A stretch of 64,000 nt of DNA from contig JAHBYP010000001.1 of NCBI GenBank assembly GCA_019635875.1, forward strand, positions 868,001-932,000. The letters are read 5' to 3'. Numbering within the stretch: position 1 is the first letter of the stretch; each line of letters begins with the position of its first letter. The notes under the pieces are model-generated. The model was given only the letters and a program-made list of their open reading frames with translations. It was not told the DNA's origin and did not search any database. This DNA is from Alphaproteobacteria bacterium. Lineage in GTDB: Bacteria; Pseudomonadota; Alphaproteobacteria; Reyranellales; Reyranellaceae. The position numbers were made by a program, and so were the translations under genes. Shown here one piece after another: positions 1 to 9,367 of this stretch.

Positions 1-67
1 CCATGGCTGTCCTCCCGCCGGGGATCATGCATGATGGTCCGTCCCGCGTGAATGGAGCATCGTCGAC

Positions 68-1486
68 ATGGATCCCGAGGAATTCCGCCTGCACGCGCAC
101 CGCCTCGTCGACTGGATGGCCGACTACATGGGCTCGGTCGAGAGCCTGCCGGTGAAGTCGCGTGTCGCGCCGGGCGAGATCGCCGGCCAGCTGCCGGCCG
201 CCGCGCCGCTTCAGGGCGAGGCCTTCGACGCCATCTTCGACGATTTCCGCCGGATTGTGATGCCGGGCATCACCCACTGGCAGCATCCGAACTTCTTCGC
301 CTATTTCCCGGCCAACTCGAGCAGGCCCTCGGTGCTGGCGGAAATGCTGGTGGCGACGTTGGGCGTCAACGGCATGCTGTGGCAGACCTCGCCGGCGGCC
401 ACCGAACTCGAGACGCGGGTCATGCAGTGGCTGGGCGACATGATCGGCCTGCCCCGGGGCTTCACCGGCACGATCCAGGATACCGCCTCGACCGCGACGC
501 TCTGCGCCATTCTGACCGCGCGCGAGCGCGCGCTGCAGGGGCGCGGCAATCGCGCCGGGCTGAACGGCGCCGGCGCCTTCACCACCTATTGCTCGGCCGA
601 GACGCACTCGTCGATCGAGAAGGACGTGCGCATCGCCGGCCTCGGCTCGGAGAACCTGCGCAGCATTCCCGTCGACGAGGATTTCGCCATCCGCATCGAT
701 CTGCTGGAACAGGCGATCGCCGCCGATCGCGCCGCCGGCCGCACCCCGCTGCTGGTCACCGCGACGGTGGGCGGCACCGCCAATGGCGGCTTCGATCACG
801 TCGATGCGCTGGCCGATGTCTGCGCGCGCGAGGGCCTGTGGCTGCACGTCGACGCTGCCTGGGCGGGCAGCGCTTTCGTGCTGCCCGAATGGAGACATCT
901 TATGAATGGCTGCGAGCGCGCCGACAGCTTCGTCTTCAATCCGCATAAATGGCTGTTCACCAACTTCGACTGCACCGCCTATTTCGTGCGCGATCCGCAG
1001 GCGCTGCTCGATACCTTCGCCATCCACCGCGTCTACTTCGATACGGCGGAGCAGGGCCGGGTGATCGACTACCGCGACTGGGGCATCCCGCTGGGCCGGC
1101 GCTTCCGCGCCCTCAAGCTTTGGTTCGTGATCCGCTCGTATGGCGTCGAGGGGCTGCAGGCGGCGATTCGCCAGCACATCGCCTCGGCCCAGGCCTTCGC
1201 CGGGTGGATCGAGGCCAGCGAGGATTTCGAGCTGATGGCGCCGGCGAAGCTGGCGCTGGTCGTGTTCCGCTACCACCCCGAGGATGTCGGCGACGCCGCC
1301 GAGCTCGACGCGCTCAACGCAAGGCTGCTGTCGGTGCTCAATGACGACGGCCGCATCTACCTCACGCCGGGCAAGACGGGCGGGCGGGCGAGCATCCGGT
1401 TCTCGGTCGGCCAGACCGATACCCGGCGCCGTCATGTCGAGGCCGCCTGGGAGCTGATCCGCGAGACCGCGCGCTCGCTGCGCTGA
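68..1486 (+). CDS. PLP-dependent aromatic-L-amino-acid decarboxylase family protein
   Basis: A 472-residue protein of the group II pyridoxal-phosphate decarboxylase family (DOPA, tryptophan and tyrosine decarboxylases), full length for the family. The PLP-binding lysine is K294 in NPHKWLFTNFD, and the cofactor-contacting aspartate is D262 in HVDAAWAGS. The N-terminal DPEEFRLHAHRLVDWMADY and the APGEI motif are typical of aromatic decarboxylases. It should be a cytosolic enzyme making an amine from an aromatic amino acid; the substrate cannot be read from sequence. It is followed by a separate lytic transglycosylase gene. The first 67 bases of the window hold no gene I can support. Confidence 0.9.
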   Translation: MDPEEFRLHAHRLVDWMADYMGSVESLPVKSRVAPGEIAGQLPAAAPLQGEAFDAIFDDFRRIVMPGITHWQHPNFFAYFPANSSRPSVLAEMLVATLGVNGMLWQTSPAATELETRVMQWLGDMIGLPRGFTGTIQDTASTATLCAILTARERALQGRGNRAGLNGAGAFTTYCSAETHSSIEKDVRIAGLGSENLRSIPVDEDFAIRIDLLEQAIAADRAAGRTPLLVTATVGGTANGGFDHVDALADVCAREGLWLHVDAAWAGSAFVLPEWRHLMNGCERADSFVFNPHKWLFTNFDCTAYFVRDPQALLDTFAIHRVYFDTAEQGRVIDYRDWGIPLGRRFRALKLWFVIRSYGVEGLQAAIRQHIASAQAFAGWIEASEDFELMAPAKLALVVFRYHPEDVGDAAELDALNARLLSVLNDDGRIYLTPGKTGGRASIRFSVGQTDTRRRHVEAAWELIRETARSLR

Positions 1487-1528
1487 GGATTCCCCCGGCG
1501 CGCTTTCCCGACTACAGTGCGCGCCACC

Positions 1529-2800
1529 ATGAGGTCCGCGCGTTCCCCCGATCCGTTTCTGACGCTGCTGCTGATGGCGGGCCTGGCCGGCTGCGCCGCG
1601 CAGGCGCAGAACCAGCAGCCCGCCCCGTCGCCGACCAACTCGCCGGCGACCGTCGTGCAGCAGATCCAGGGTGCGGACTTCCAGGCCTGCCTCGGCAACA
1701 TCAAGGCCATGGCGCTGCGCGAAGGCGTGCCCGAGGCCGTCGCCGACCAGGCACTCAGCGGGCTGACACCCGACCAGCGCGTGCTCGATCTCGACAGCCG
1801 CCAGCCCGAGTTCACGCTGACGCTCGGTCGCTATCTAGCCAACGCCATCTCGGCCGATCGCGTCGCCCGGGGCCGTCAGATGCTGGCGCAGCACCGCGGC
1901 CTGCTGCAGGCGGTCGAGCGCGACTACGGCGTGCAGCCGCATTACATCGTGGCCTTCTGGGGTCTGGAGAGCGGCTACGGCTCCTTCGTCGGCGACTTCC
2001 CGGTCGTGCGTTCGGTGGCGACCTTGGCCTGTCGCACGCGCCGTGCGCAGTTCTTCGCCGGCGAGACGGTGCAGGCGCTGCGCATCCTCGCGTCACAGGG
2101 CATGCAGGCGGCGCAGATGAAGGGCTCGTGGGCGGGCGCGATGGGCAACACCCAGTTCATGCCCTCGACCTTCACGGCCCACGGTGTCGACCGCGACGGC
2201 GACGGGCGCGTCGATCTGTGGCGCAGCCTGCCCGACGTTTTCGCCTCTTCGGCGAACTTCCTGAGCAAGAGCGGCTGGAAGCGCGGCCAGGATTCGCACA
2301 TCGAGGTCAGCCTGCCGCAGGGCTTTGCCTACGACCGCGTCGATCTCGGCGAGGAGCGTACGGCGCGCGAGTGGCGCGCGCTGGGCGTGATGGGGGCCGA
2401 CGGCCAGCCGCTGCCGGACTTCGCCGAGCGTGCCGCGATCGCGATTCCCGCCGGCCATCGCGGTCCGGCATTCCTGATGCTGCCGAACTTCAGGACAGTG
2501 ATGAACTGGAACCGCTCGGTGCTCTACGCGATCTCGGTCGGCGTGCTGGCGCGGCAGATCGCCGGTGGGTCGAGCCTGGTGCGCCAGCCGCCGGCCGACG
2601 ATCAGCCGCTGTCGCGCGAGACCGCTTTCGACGTGCAGCAGCGCTTGATCAAGCTTTCGCTCTACAGCGACGAGGCCGACGGGCTGATCGGCCCGAAGAC
2701 CCGAGCCGGGCTGCGCGCCTTCCAGATCCGCGCCGGCCTGGTGGCCGACGGCCATCCGTCGCCGGAGACGCTGGCCCGCCTGCGTGCGGCAGCACCTTAG
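1529..2800 (+). CDS. Lytic murein transglycosylase, MltB-like lipoprotein with peptidoglycan-binding domain
   Basis: About 423 residues. I chose the ATG at 1529 over the GTG at 1517 because it starts a compact lipoprotein signal (hydrophobic LTLLLMAGLAGC, lipobox LAGC). The SLT_2/MltB domain follows, with the catalytic glutamate in WGLESGYGSF and the family motif GSWAGAMGNTQFMPSTF. The last 65 residues form a peptidoglycan-binding-1 domain (DVQQRLIKLSLY, DGLIGPKTRAGLRAFQ). It would cleave the MurNAc-GlcNAc bond of peptidoglycan with 1,6-anhydro product formation, anchored to the outer membrane. It ends convergently, overlapping the 3' end of the lipid kinase gene by 4 bases. Confidence 0.92.
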   Translation: MRSARSPDPFLTLLLMAGLAGCAAQAQNQQPAPSPTNSPATVVQQIQGADFQACLGNIKAMALREGVPEAVADQALSGLTPDQRVLDLDSRQPEFTLTLGRYLANAISADRVARGRQMLAQHRGLLQAVERDYGVQPHYIVAFWGLESGYGSFVGDFPVVRSVATLACRTRRAQFFAGETVQALRILASQGMQAAQMKGSWAGAMGNTQFMPSTFTAHGVDRDGDGRVDLWRSLPDVFASSANFLSKSGWKRGQDSHIEVSLPQGFAYDRVDLGEERTAREWRALGVMGADGQPLPDFAERAAIAIPAGHRGPAFLMLPNFRTVMNWNRSVLYAISVGVLARQIAGGSSLVRQPPADDQPLSRETAFDVQQRLIKLSLYSDEADGLIGPKTRAGLRAFQIRAGLVADGHPSPETLARLRAAAP

Positions 2801-3726
2801 CCCGGCATCAGCAGGCGCAGCTGGCGCGGCGCGACGTCGACGGTGACCGGCAGGTCGGCCGCATCATCGCCGTCGAGCTGGACCGGCTCGCGGTGTCCGT
2901 GCCCATTGACCAGCGTCACGATGCGCACCGAGGTCGCCGGCAGCACACGGTAGCCCGGCGTGCGCGGCAGGCGGCCGCGCACCAGCGCCGCGCCGTAGCG
3001 CAGCACGTTGTAGCGACCGCCGCGCTCGAACAGGCAGGTGCTGAGCCCGGGCATGCGCAGATCGGCGTCGGGCGCGATCGGGTAGGGCCCGCCATAGCGC
3101 CGGGCACGGGTGACGATCACCGAGGCCGCCTCGTGGCGCACGCCGTCGATGTCGACGGCATAAAGCGCATCGACCGGCCGCGTCATCTCGACCGCCGAGC
3201 GCCAGACATAGGCTCCCTTGCCGAGCCGCCGTTTGAGCGCGCTATCGACGCCCGCCACCACCTTGGCATCGAAGCCGGCGCCGGCCATCAGCGAGAAATG
3301 GCGCACGGCGCCGGACTCGGTGCAAAGTCGGCCGACATGCACCGGGCTCGGTGCGACGGATGTCAGTGCGCGAACAATGGCCGCGGGCCGCAGGTGCAGG
3401 CCGACTTCACCCGCCAGGACGTTGGCGGTGCCCAGTGGCAGGATGCCCAGCGGCGGCGAGATGTCATCGTTTCGTAACATCAGGCCGTTCACCACCTCGT
3501 TGATGGTGCCGTCGCCGCCCGCGGCGACGATGCGCAGCTCGGGTCCTCCTGCGATCTCGCGGGCAAGCCGCTCGGCGTCGCCGCGACCCGCAGTGTCGTG
3601 GACATCGACCTGATGGCCGGCCTCCCTCAAGGCGGCCAGCGTCCGTCGCAACAGGGAGGGATTGCGCCGTCCCGCCACCGGGTTGCGGATCAGGACGAAA
3701 TGGCGCGGTTGCACGGGCGTCATCAA
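2797..3726 (-). CDS. Diacylglycerol/lipid kinase family protein (DagK, YegS/BmrU type)
   Basis: A 309-residue protein of the DAGK catalytic-domain family. The nucleotide-binding motif GGDGTINEV is near residue 65, and the N terminus RHFVLIRNPVAGRRN is the usual first strand. LGILPLGTANVLA is the second conserved segment. It should phosphorylate diacylglycerol or a related lipid with ATP. It is divergent from a metallophosphoesterase and glycosyltransferase that may make and use diacylglycerol, so phosphatidate recycling during lipid remodelling is a reasonable but unproven role. The start is the first of two adjacent ATGs. Confidence 0.88.
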   Translation of the reverse strand: MMTPVQPRHFVLIRNPVAGRRNPSLLRRTLAALREAGHQVDVHDTAGRGDAERLAREIAGGPELRIVAAGGDGTINEVVNGLMLRNDDISPPLGILPLGTANVLAGEVGLHLRPAAIVRALTSVAPSPVHVGRLCTESGAVRHFSLMAGAGFDAKVVAGVDSALKRRLGKGAYVWRSAVEMTRPVDALYAVDIDGVRHEAASVIVTRARRYGGPYPIAPDADLRMPGLSTCLFERGGRYNVLRYGAALVRGRLPRTPGYRVLPATSVRIVTLVNGHGHREPVQLDGDDAADLPVTVDVAPRQLRLLMPG

Positions 3727-3776
3727 AGCATCACGGCCAAGGAGTATCCACAGGGCAACGCAACTAATGGCGTGTC

Positions 3777-4565
3777 ATGGTTCAGTACTGGCGCACCATA
3801 TACCTCTCCGACATCCATCTTGGCACGCGCGGATGTCAGGCCGAGCTGTTGCTCGATTTCCTCAAGCACAACGAGAGCGACCACCTCTACCTCGTCGGCG
3901 ACATCGTCGATGGCTGGCGACTGAAGCGCTGGTGGTACTGGCCCCAGGCGCACAACGACGTCGTGCAGAAGGTGCTGCGCAAGGCGCGCAAGGGCACCCA
4001 TGTGGTGTACGTGCCGGGCAACCACGACGAGGCGGCGCGCGACTATTGCGGGCTGACCTTCGGCGGCGTGCAGGTCATGCGCGAGGCGTTCCACGAGACC
4101 GCCGACGGCAAGCGGCTGCTGATCATCCACGGCGACGAGTTCGACGCTGTCGTGCGCTACGCGCGCTGGCTGGCGATCCTCGGCGACTGGGCCTATGCCC
4201 TGGCGCTCAGGCTCAACGTGATGATGAACACGGTGCGCCGCCTGCTGCGCCTGCCGTACTGGTCGCTGTCGGCGTGGCTGAAGTACAAGGTCAAGAACGC
4301 CGTCAGCTATATCGCCGACTTCGAGAAGGCGGTGGCCGCCGAGGCCCGGCGGCGCCACGTCGACGGCGTGGTTTGCGGTCACATCCATCACGCGCAGATC
4401 CGCACCATCGACGGTGTGACCTACTGCAACGACGGCGACTGGGTCGAGAGCTGCACGGCGCTGGTCGAGGACTACGACGGCCGCATGTCGATCCTGCGCT
4501 GGACGGCGCAATCCGCCGCCGCCATTCCGACTCGCGCCCAGGAACCGCGACTGGCCGCCGAATAA
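3777..4565 (+). CDS. Metallophosphoesterase, PlcP-like / UDP-2,3-diacylglucosamine diphosphatase family
   Basis: A 262-residue calcineurin-like phosphoesterase of the COG2908 group. All metal-binding motifs are present: SDIHLG, GDIVDGW, GNHDE, HGDEFD and GHIHHA. Proteins of this group are routinely annotated as LpxH-like, but alphaproteobacterial members with the YWPQAHNDVVQK and YWSLSAWLK signatures include the phosphate-starvation phospholipase C PlcP, which releases diacylglycerol from phospholipids. The next gene is a GT4 glycosyltransferase 17 bases away, the arrangement described for PlcP-Agt. Assignment to PlcP rather than a lipid A enzyme is inference. I saw no convincing Pho box in the short upstream gap. 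Confidence 0.85.
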   Translation: MVQYWRTIYLSDIHLGTRGCQAELLLDFLKHNESDHLYLVGDIVDGWRLKRWWYWPQAHNDVVQKVLRKARKGTHVVYVPGNHDEAARDYCGLTFGGVQVMREAFHETADGKRLLIIHGDEFDAVVRYARWLAILGDWAYALALRLNVMMNTVRRLLRLPYWSLSAWLKYKVKNAVSYIADFEKAVAAEARRRHVDGVVCGHIHHAQIRTIDGVTYCNDGDWVESCTALVEDYDGRMSILRWTAQSAAAIPTRAQEPRLAAE

Positions 4566-4582
4566 ACCAAGACGGGGAACGC

Positions 4583-5599
4583 TTGCGCATCGCGATCGTC
4601 TCGGACGCCTGGTACCCGCAGGTCAATGGCGTGGTGCGCACCATCGACACCGTGCGCGGCGAGCTCGTGGCGATGGGCCACATCGTCGAGGTCTTCGGTC
4701 CTGACCGTTTCGCTACGATTCCCTGCCCGACCTATCCCGAGATCCGCCTGGCGCTGCTGCCGGGCCGCCGGCTCGAGCACCTGATCCGCAAGTTCGCGCC
4801 CGATGCCATCCACGTCGCCACCGAGGGGCCGCTGGGCTTCGCCGCGCGCCGCATGTGCCTGCGCCGCAAGCTGCCTTTCACCACCGCCTATCACACGCGC
4901 TTTCCCGAGTATGTGCGTGCGCGCATGTTCTTCCCGCTGTCCTGGACCTACGCCATCATGCGGCGCTTCCACGCGCCCTCGCGCGCCGTCATGGTGTCGA
5001 CCGAGACGATCCGCGCCGATCTCGCCGCGCGCGGCTTCTCCAACATCGTGGCCTGGACACGCGGCGTCGATCTCGATCTCTTCACGCCGCGCGCGCCGGG
5101 ACCGACCCCCGACGACACGCAGCGGCCGATCTTCCTCTATGTCGGCCGCGTCGCGGTCGAGAAGAACATCAAGGCCTTCCTCAAGCTCGACCTGCCGGGC
5201 GAGAAGTGGGTCGTGGGCGGCGGGCCGATGCTGGAAAAGCTGAAGGCGCGCTATCCCCGGGTGCGCTTCACCGGACACAAGCACGGCGAGGATCTGGCCG
5301 CGCTCTATCGCGCCGCCGACGTCTTCGTCTTTCCCAGCCGCACCGACACCTTCGGCCTTGTGCTGCTCGAAGCGCTGGCCTCGGGCCTGCCGGTCGCGGC
5401 CTATCCGGTGCCCGGCCCGCTGGATGTCGTCGGCGGCACCGCGGTGGGCGCGCTCGATGCCGACCTGCGCGCCGCCGCGCTCAACGCCATGACGCTTGAC
5501 CGCGGCCAGTGCCGCGCCCACGCCATGCGCTATTCATGGCGGCGCACGGCCGAGATGTTCGAGGCCAATCTCGCGCCGATCGTCGGCCCGGCGGAGTGA
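4583..5599 (+). CDS. Glycosyltransferase family 1/4 (diacylglycerol glucosyltransferase-like)
   Basis: About 338 residues starting at a TTG, which gives the canonical N terminus LRIAIVSDAWYPQVNGVVRT; GGGGAAC sits just upstream as a weak ribosome site. There is no in-frame ATG between the stop of the preceding gene and this motif. It has GT-B architecture: the N-terminal acceptor domain, then YVGRVAVEKNIKAFL, and the E-x7-E-type donor motif in TDTFGLVLLEALASGLPV. Close families include SqdX-like, MgtA and Agt glycolipid synthases. Coupling to the upstream phosphoesterase suggests transfer of a sugar to diacylglycerol. Donor and acceptor are not determined. Confidence 0.85.
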   Translation: MRIAIVSDAWYPQVNGVVRTIDTVRGELVAMGHIVEVFGPDRFATIPCPTYPEIRLALLPGRRLEHLIRKFAPDAIHVATEGPLGFAARRMCLRRKLPFTTAYHTRFPEYVRARMFFPLSWTYAIMRRFHAPSRAVMVSTETIRADLAARGFSNIVAWTRGVDLDLFTPRAPGPTPDDTQRPIFLYVGRVAVEKNIKAFLKLDLPGEKWVVGGGPMLEKLKARYPRVRFTGHKHGEDLAALYRAADVFVFPSRTDTFGLVLLEALASGLPVAAYPVPGPLDVVGGTAVGALDADLRAAALNAMTLDRGQCRAHAMRYSWRRTAEMFEANLAPIVGPAE

Positions 5600-5605
5600 T
5601 TGCGC

Positions 5606-6343
5606 TCAGCCGTTCTCCGGCTCGCCCGCCTCGATCCACTTCTGGTACAGCGCCTTGTTCTCGTCGTTGGGCGGATAGAGGCCGGGAATCGTGTGGCCCT
5701 GCTTCACCCGCATGGCGACGAACTTCTCCAGCCGTTCCTGCTCGAAGGAATCGCGCGCCACTTCGGCCGCCATGTGGCGCGGGATCACCACCACGCCGTC
5801 GGCGTCCGAAACGATAACGTCGTTGGGATAGACCGGCACGCCGCCGCAGCCGATCGGCTGCTGCACGTCGACCGGATGCAGGGTGGTCATGCTCGGTGGC
5901 GCCGCGGCGCAGGCCGAGAATACCGGCAGCTTCATGCCGGAGACCGCCGGCACGTCGCGCATCGCGCCGTCCGAGACGATGCCGGCCAGGCCGCGAACCT
6001 GCATGCGCGCCACCAGGATGTCGCCGAAGGTGCCGGAGCGCAGCTCGCCGCCGGTCGACACCACCAGCACGCTGCCCGGCGGCGCGTTCTCGACCGCGTG
6101 CTTCTGCGCATTCTCCGGGTCGCTGGGCTTGGGCGGCAGGTCGAGGTCCTCGCGCGCCGGGATGTAGCGCAGCGTATAGGCCGGACCGACCATGCGGGTG
6201 GCCGACGGGTTCACGGCCTTGAGATTGATCGCCATGGTACGCAGCCCGCGCTTCATCAGCTGCATCGTCACCGTCGCAGTGCTGGCATACATCAGCTGCT
6301 GGATGGTCTCGGTGCCGAGCTGCTGGAACTTCACCGCGGTCAT
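5606..6343 (-). CDS. RraA family protein (4-hydroxy-4-methyl-2-oxoglutarate aldolase / RraA-like)
   Basis: A 245-residue RraA-fold protein. The conserved core FGDILVARMQ ... GIVSDGAMRD is present, matching the metal and pyruvate-enolate site of HMG/CHA aldolases (D-x20-R-D pattern). Family members are either class II pyruvate aldolases of aromatic catabolism or RNase E regulators; a length of 245 and the C-terminal helical extension fit the longer aldolase-like group. It is divergent from a TRAP transporter, so a role in using an imported organic acid is plausible but not shown. It converges on the glycosyltransferase gene with a 6-base gap. Confidence 0.85.
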   Translation of the reverse strand: MTAVKFQQLGTETIQQLMYASTATVTMQLMKRGLRTMAINLKAVNPSATRMVGPAYTLRYIPAREDLDLPPKPSDPENAQKHAVENAPPGSVLVVSTGGELRSGTFGDILVARMQVRGLAGIVSDGAMRDVPAVSGMKLPVFSACAAAPPSMTTLHPVDVQQPIGCGGVPVYPNDVIVSDADGVVVIPRHMAAEVARDSFEQERLEKFVAMRVKQGHTIPGLYPPNDENKALYQKWIEAGEPENG

Positions 6344-6546
6344 GTCGATTCCTCCGATTCCGAACGCGCCCGCAGCCTCGCGCGAAGCCGGCGCCCGATC
6401 AACCTCCCCGGCTTTCGGCCTTGACCTTTGCCGTCAGCGCTCCGCAGGATCGAGCGGTAGTGGGGGCTGCGACTTCCAGCCATCGAGAAGCAGGCACGAC
6501 CGCAACGCGCGATGGGGCGCGGGGCGGCGATCCGGGAGGAACGGAC
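6344..6546. other. Divergent intergenic region between RraA-family and TRAP transporter genes
   Basis: A 203-base gap that should carry promoters for both divergent genes. The only clear signal is a strong ribosome site (GGGAGGA) just before the DctP start at 6547. I could not place a convincing -35/-10 pair or an operator palindrome. Confidence 0.5.
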
Positions 6547-7554
6547 ATGATGGAGTTCCGCAGGCGTACGGTAGTTTCCGCATCGATGCTGGCCTTGGCA
6601 GGCGCCTTCGGCACCGGTCGCGCCGCCTTTGCCCAGGCCAAGGACCTGAGCATGGGCAACATCAACCCGCCGCGGCACGGCACGTCGCAGGCCTCGCAGC
6701 AGTTCATCGACAAGCTCGCGGAGCTGAGCGGTGGCAAGCTCAAGGTCGCGCACCATCACTCGGGTGCGTTGGGCGGCGAGCGCGAGGTGGCGCAGCAGAT
6801 CCAGCTCGGCGCCGTCGATTTCGGCCCGATCACCACGGCGCCGCTGTCGACGCTGATCCCCGAAATGTCGGTATTCCAGCTTCCCTACATCTTCCGCGAC
6901 TACGCCCACCTGTTCAAATCGCTCGACGGCAGCGATACGCTGACCAAGTACTACGATGCCGTGCTCGACAAGAAGGGCTTCAAGCTGGTCGGATTCATCG
7001 CGGCCGGCTACCGCGGCATCTACGGCCACCATCCGATCAACAAGCTCGACGACGTCAAGGGCAAGAAGGTTCGTGTGCAGGAGGACAAGATCCTGGTCGC
7101 CACGTTCAAGGCGCTCGGCATGATCTCGACCCCGATCGCCTTCCCCGAGGTCGCCACGGCGCTGCAGACCAAGGTCATCGATTTCGCCGAGGGCGGCGTC
7201 AACACCTTCTATCACAACAAGTTCTACGACATCGTCAAGTACGTCGCCGACGTGCGCCACACGCACCAGGCGGTGGCGCTGGTGATGTCCAAGGCCTCAT
7301 GGGCCAGGCAGGACGACGCCGGCAAGAAGGCGATCGGCGACGCCTGGAACCACGCGCGCACCTTCAACCGCCAGTTCATCCTCGACGAGGACAAGAGCAT
7401 CCAGGATCAGGTGCGCGCCAAGGGGGTCACCATCACCAAGCCCGATCCGGCGCCGTTCCTGAAGGCGACGGAGAGCGTCTACGCCGAGTTCTTCGCCACC
7501 GCTGCCGGCAAGGATGCGAAGAAGATGGTCGACTATATTCAGGGCGTGAAGTAG
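6547..7554 (+). CDS. TRAP transporter substrate-binding protein, DctP family
   Basis: About 335 residues, started at the ATG 6 bases after GGGAGGA. The N terminus MMEFRRRTVVSASMLALAG with an AFA-QA cleavage site is a Tat-like signal peptide, so the protein is periplasmic. The mature part has the DctP fold; the segment HHSGALGGEREVAQQIQLG and the later KKVRVQEDKIL contain the conserved arginine used to grip a carboxylate ligand. It feeds the DctQ and DctM permease encoded immediately downstream (19-base gap). The ligand is likely an organic acid; its identity is not readable. Confidence 0.93.
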   Translation: MMEFRRRTVVSASMLALAGAFGTGRAAFAQAKDLSMGNINPPRHGTSQASQQFIDKLAELSGGKLKVAHHHSGALGGEREVAQQIQLGAVDFGPITTAPLSTLIPEMSVFQLPYIFRDYAHLFKSLDGSDTLTKYYDAVLDKKGFKLVGFIAAGYRGIYGHHPINKLDDVKGKKVRVQEDKILVATFKALGMISTPIAFPEVATALQTKVIDFAEGGVNTFYHNKFYDIVKYVADVRHTHQAVALVMSKASWARQDDAGKKAIGDAWNHARTFNRQFILDEDKSIQDQVRAKGVTITKPDPAPFLKATESVYAEFFATAAGKDAKKMVDYIQGVK

Positions 7555-7573
7555 CAGCGCCTCGGCCCGCATC

Positions 7574-8095
7574 ATGGCCTCATCGTCGGGGGAAGAGACC
7601 GAGGGCACCGCCAAGGCGCCCTCGGTCGGCGCGCGGCTGTACAACGCGCTGGGCTACATCGGCGGCGTGATCCTCGCCGTCATGACCGTGGCGGTCTTCA
7701 CCCAAGTGGTGCTGCGCTATCTCGGGCTCACCGGCGTCGACGGCATCGAGGAGATCCCGCGCTACCTCTTCGTCTGGCTGGTGATGATCGGCGGTGCCGC
7801 CGCGATGTGGCGCAACGAGCACACCACGCTGGACTACTTCCAGAACCTGCTGCCGCCGACGCCGCGTGCGTTGCTGGTGGCGCTGGTCAACGCCGCCGGC
7901 GTGGTGCTGTTCGCCTACCTGATCCACCTCAGCATGACCCTGGTGCCCAACGCCGGCTACCAGACCAGCTCAGGCCTCGGCCTGACGCTCGACTACGTCT
8001 TCGCCGCCATTCCGTTCGGCGCCGCCTTCATGATCCCGCCGATGCTGCGCAACATATACTTCGCCCTGAGGACGGTATGGCGGAAACGCTTCTGA
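7574..8095 (+). CDS. TRAP transporter small permease, DctQ family
   Basis: A 173-residue inner-membrane protein with four hydrophobic segments, as expected for DctQ. The motif PRYLFVWLVMIGGAAAMWRNEHTT spans the conserved loop between helices 2 and 3. It partners with the large permease DctM, whose gene starts 19 bases before this one ends, so the two are probably translationally coupled. The short cytosolic N terminus before helix 1 is polar and not conserved. Confidence 0.93.
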   Translation: MASSSGEETEGTAKAPSVGARLYNALGYIGGVILAVMTVAVFTQVVLRYLGLTGVDGIEEIPRYLFVWLVMIGGAAAMWRNEHTTLDYFQNLLPPTPRALLVALVNAAGVVLFAYLIHLSMTLVPNAGYQTSSGLGLTLDYVFAAIPFGAAFMIPPMLRNIYFALRTVWRKRF

Positions 8096-9363
8096 TCGCC
8101 TTCCTGATCTGCATCGTGCTCGGCGTGCCGATCGGCCCGGCGCTGGGCGTGGCGGCGCTGGCGACGGCGATGATGGTACCGGCGCTCAACCCGATCATCA
8201 TCCCCACCCGCTTCGTCGGTCTGCTGTCGGATTCCTACCTGCTGCTGTCGGCGCCGCTCTTCATCCTGGCCGGCAACATCGCGGCGCGCGGAGGGGTGGC
8301 GCGCGTGATCATTGACTTCGCCACGGCGCTGGTCGGCCGCTTCCGCGGCGGCCTGGCCTACGTCAACGTCGTCGACAGCATGGTGTTCGGCGGCATCTCG
8401 GGCTCGGCCGTGGCCGACGTCTCGGCGCTGGGCACCTTCCTGATCCCGCAGATGGAGCGCAAGGGCTACGACCGCGACTTCGCCACCGCGCTCACTGTCT
8501 CGACCGCCGTGGTGGCGCCGATCATCCCGCCCTCGATCATCGCCGTGATCTTCGCCTGGATGGCCGATGAATCGGTCGCGGCGATGTTCGCCGCCGGCAT
8601 CGTGCCCGGCCTGCTGATCGGCCTGGGCATGGCGGTGCCGGTCTTCGTCATGGCCCGCAAGCGCAACTACCCGAAGGAGCCGCCGCCGAGCCTGCGCCAG
8701 TTCGGCGGCTCTTTCCTGCGCGCCCTGCCTGCCCTGGTCATCCCGGCGATCATCATGGGCGGCATCATGTTCGGCCTGTTCACCCCGACGGAGGCGGCCG
8801 CGGTGGCCGTGGTCTATGCGCTGGCCGTGCCACCGATCTTCTATCGCGAGCCGGCGCTGCGCGAGCTGCCGAGGATCTTCGCCGACAGCGCGCGTCTGTC
8901 GGGCGTCATCGGCATGATCATCGGCTTCGTCGGCGCCTTCGGCTGGGTGCTCAGCTACTCGAAGTTTCCCTTCATGGTCGCCACCGCGATCGCCGCGCTG
9001 CATCCGGCATGGTGGATGTTCATCCTGCTGGTGATCCTGCTCTACATGATGCTGGGAACGTTCCTGACGCCCTCGGAGATCATCCTGGTGACCGTGCCCG
9101 TGCTTCTGCCGGTGGCACAGGAGATCGGCGTGCATCCGATTCATTTCGGCATGGTCTGCGTCATCGCCTCGGCCGTCGGCCATATCACGCCGCCGGTCGG
9201 ATTGTGCCTGTTCGTCGGCATGGCGGTCAGCGGCCTGCCGATGGAAAGGCTGATCAGGCCGCTGGTGCCGTTCCTGTCGGCGATCGTCGCGACCCTGCTG
9301 ATCATCGCCTTCGTGCCCGACCTCATCCTGTTTCTGCCGCGCCTGCTGGGCTTCACGCAGTAG
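8077..9363 (+). CDS. TRAP transporter large permease, DctM family
   Basis: About 428 residues, starting at the ATG inside the end of dctQ. It is a polytopic membrane protein with roughly 12 hydrophobic segments; the family signatures GISGSAVADVSALG and STAVVAPIIPPSI are intact. It forms the ion-coupled import channel with DctQ and takes substrate from the upstream DctP. Together the three genes make a complete system. It converges on xseA with a 4-base gap. Confidence 0.93.
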   Translation: MAETLLIAFLICIVLGVPIGPALGVAALATAMMVPALNPIIIPTRFVGLLSDSYLLLSAPLFILAGNIAARGGVARVIIDFATALVGRFRGGLAYVNVVDSMVFGGISGSAVADVSALGTFLIPQMERKGYDRDFATALTVSTAVVAPIIPPSIIAVIFAWMADESVAAMFAAGIVPGLLIGLGMAVPVFVMARKRNYPKEPPPSLRQFGGSFLRALPALVIPAIIMGGIMFGLFTPTEAAAVAVVYALAVPPIFYREPALRELPRIFADSARLSGVIGMIIGFVGAFGWVLSYSKFPFMVATAIAALHPAWWMFILLVILLYMMLGTFLTPSEIILVTVPVLLPVAQEIGVHPIHFGMVCVIASAVGHITPPVGLCLFVGMAVSGLPMERLIRPLVPFLSAIVATLLIIAFVPDLILFLPRLLGFTQ

Positions 9364-9367
9364 CGCG

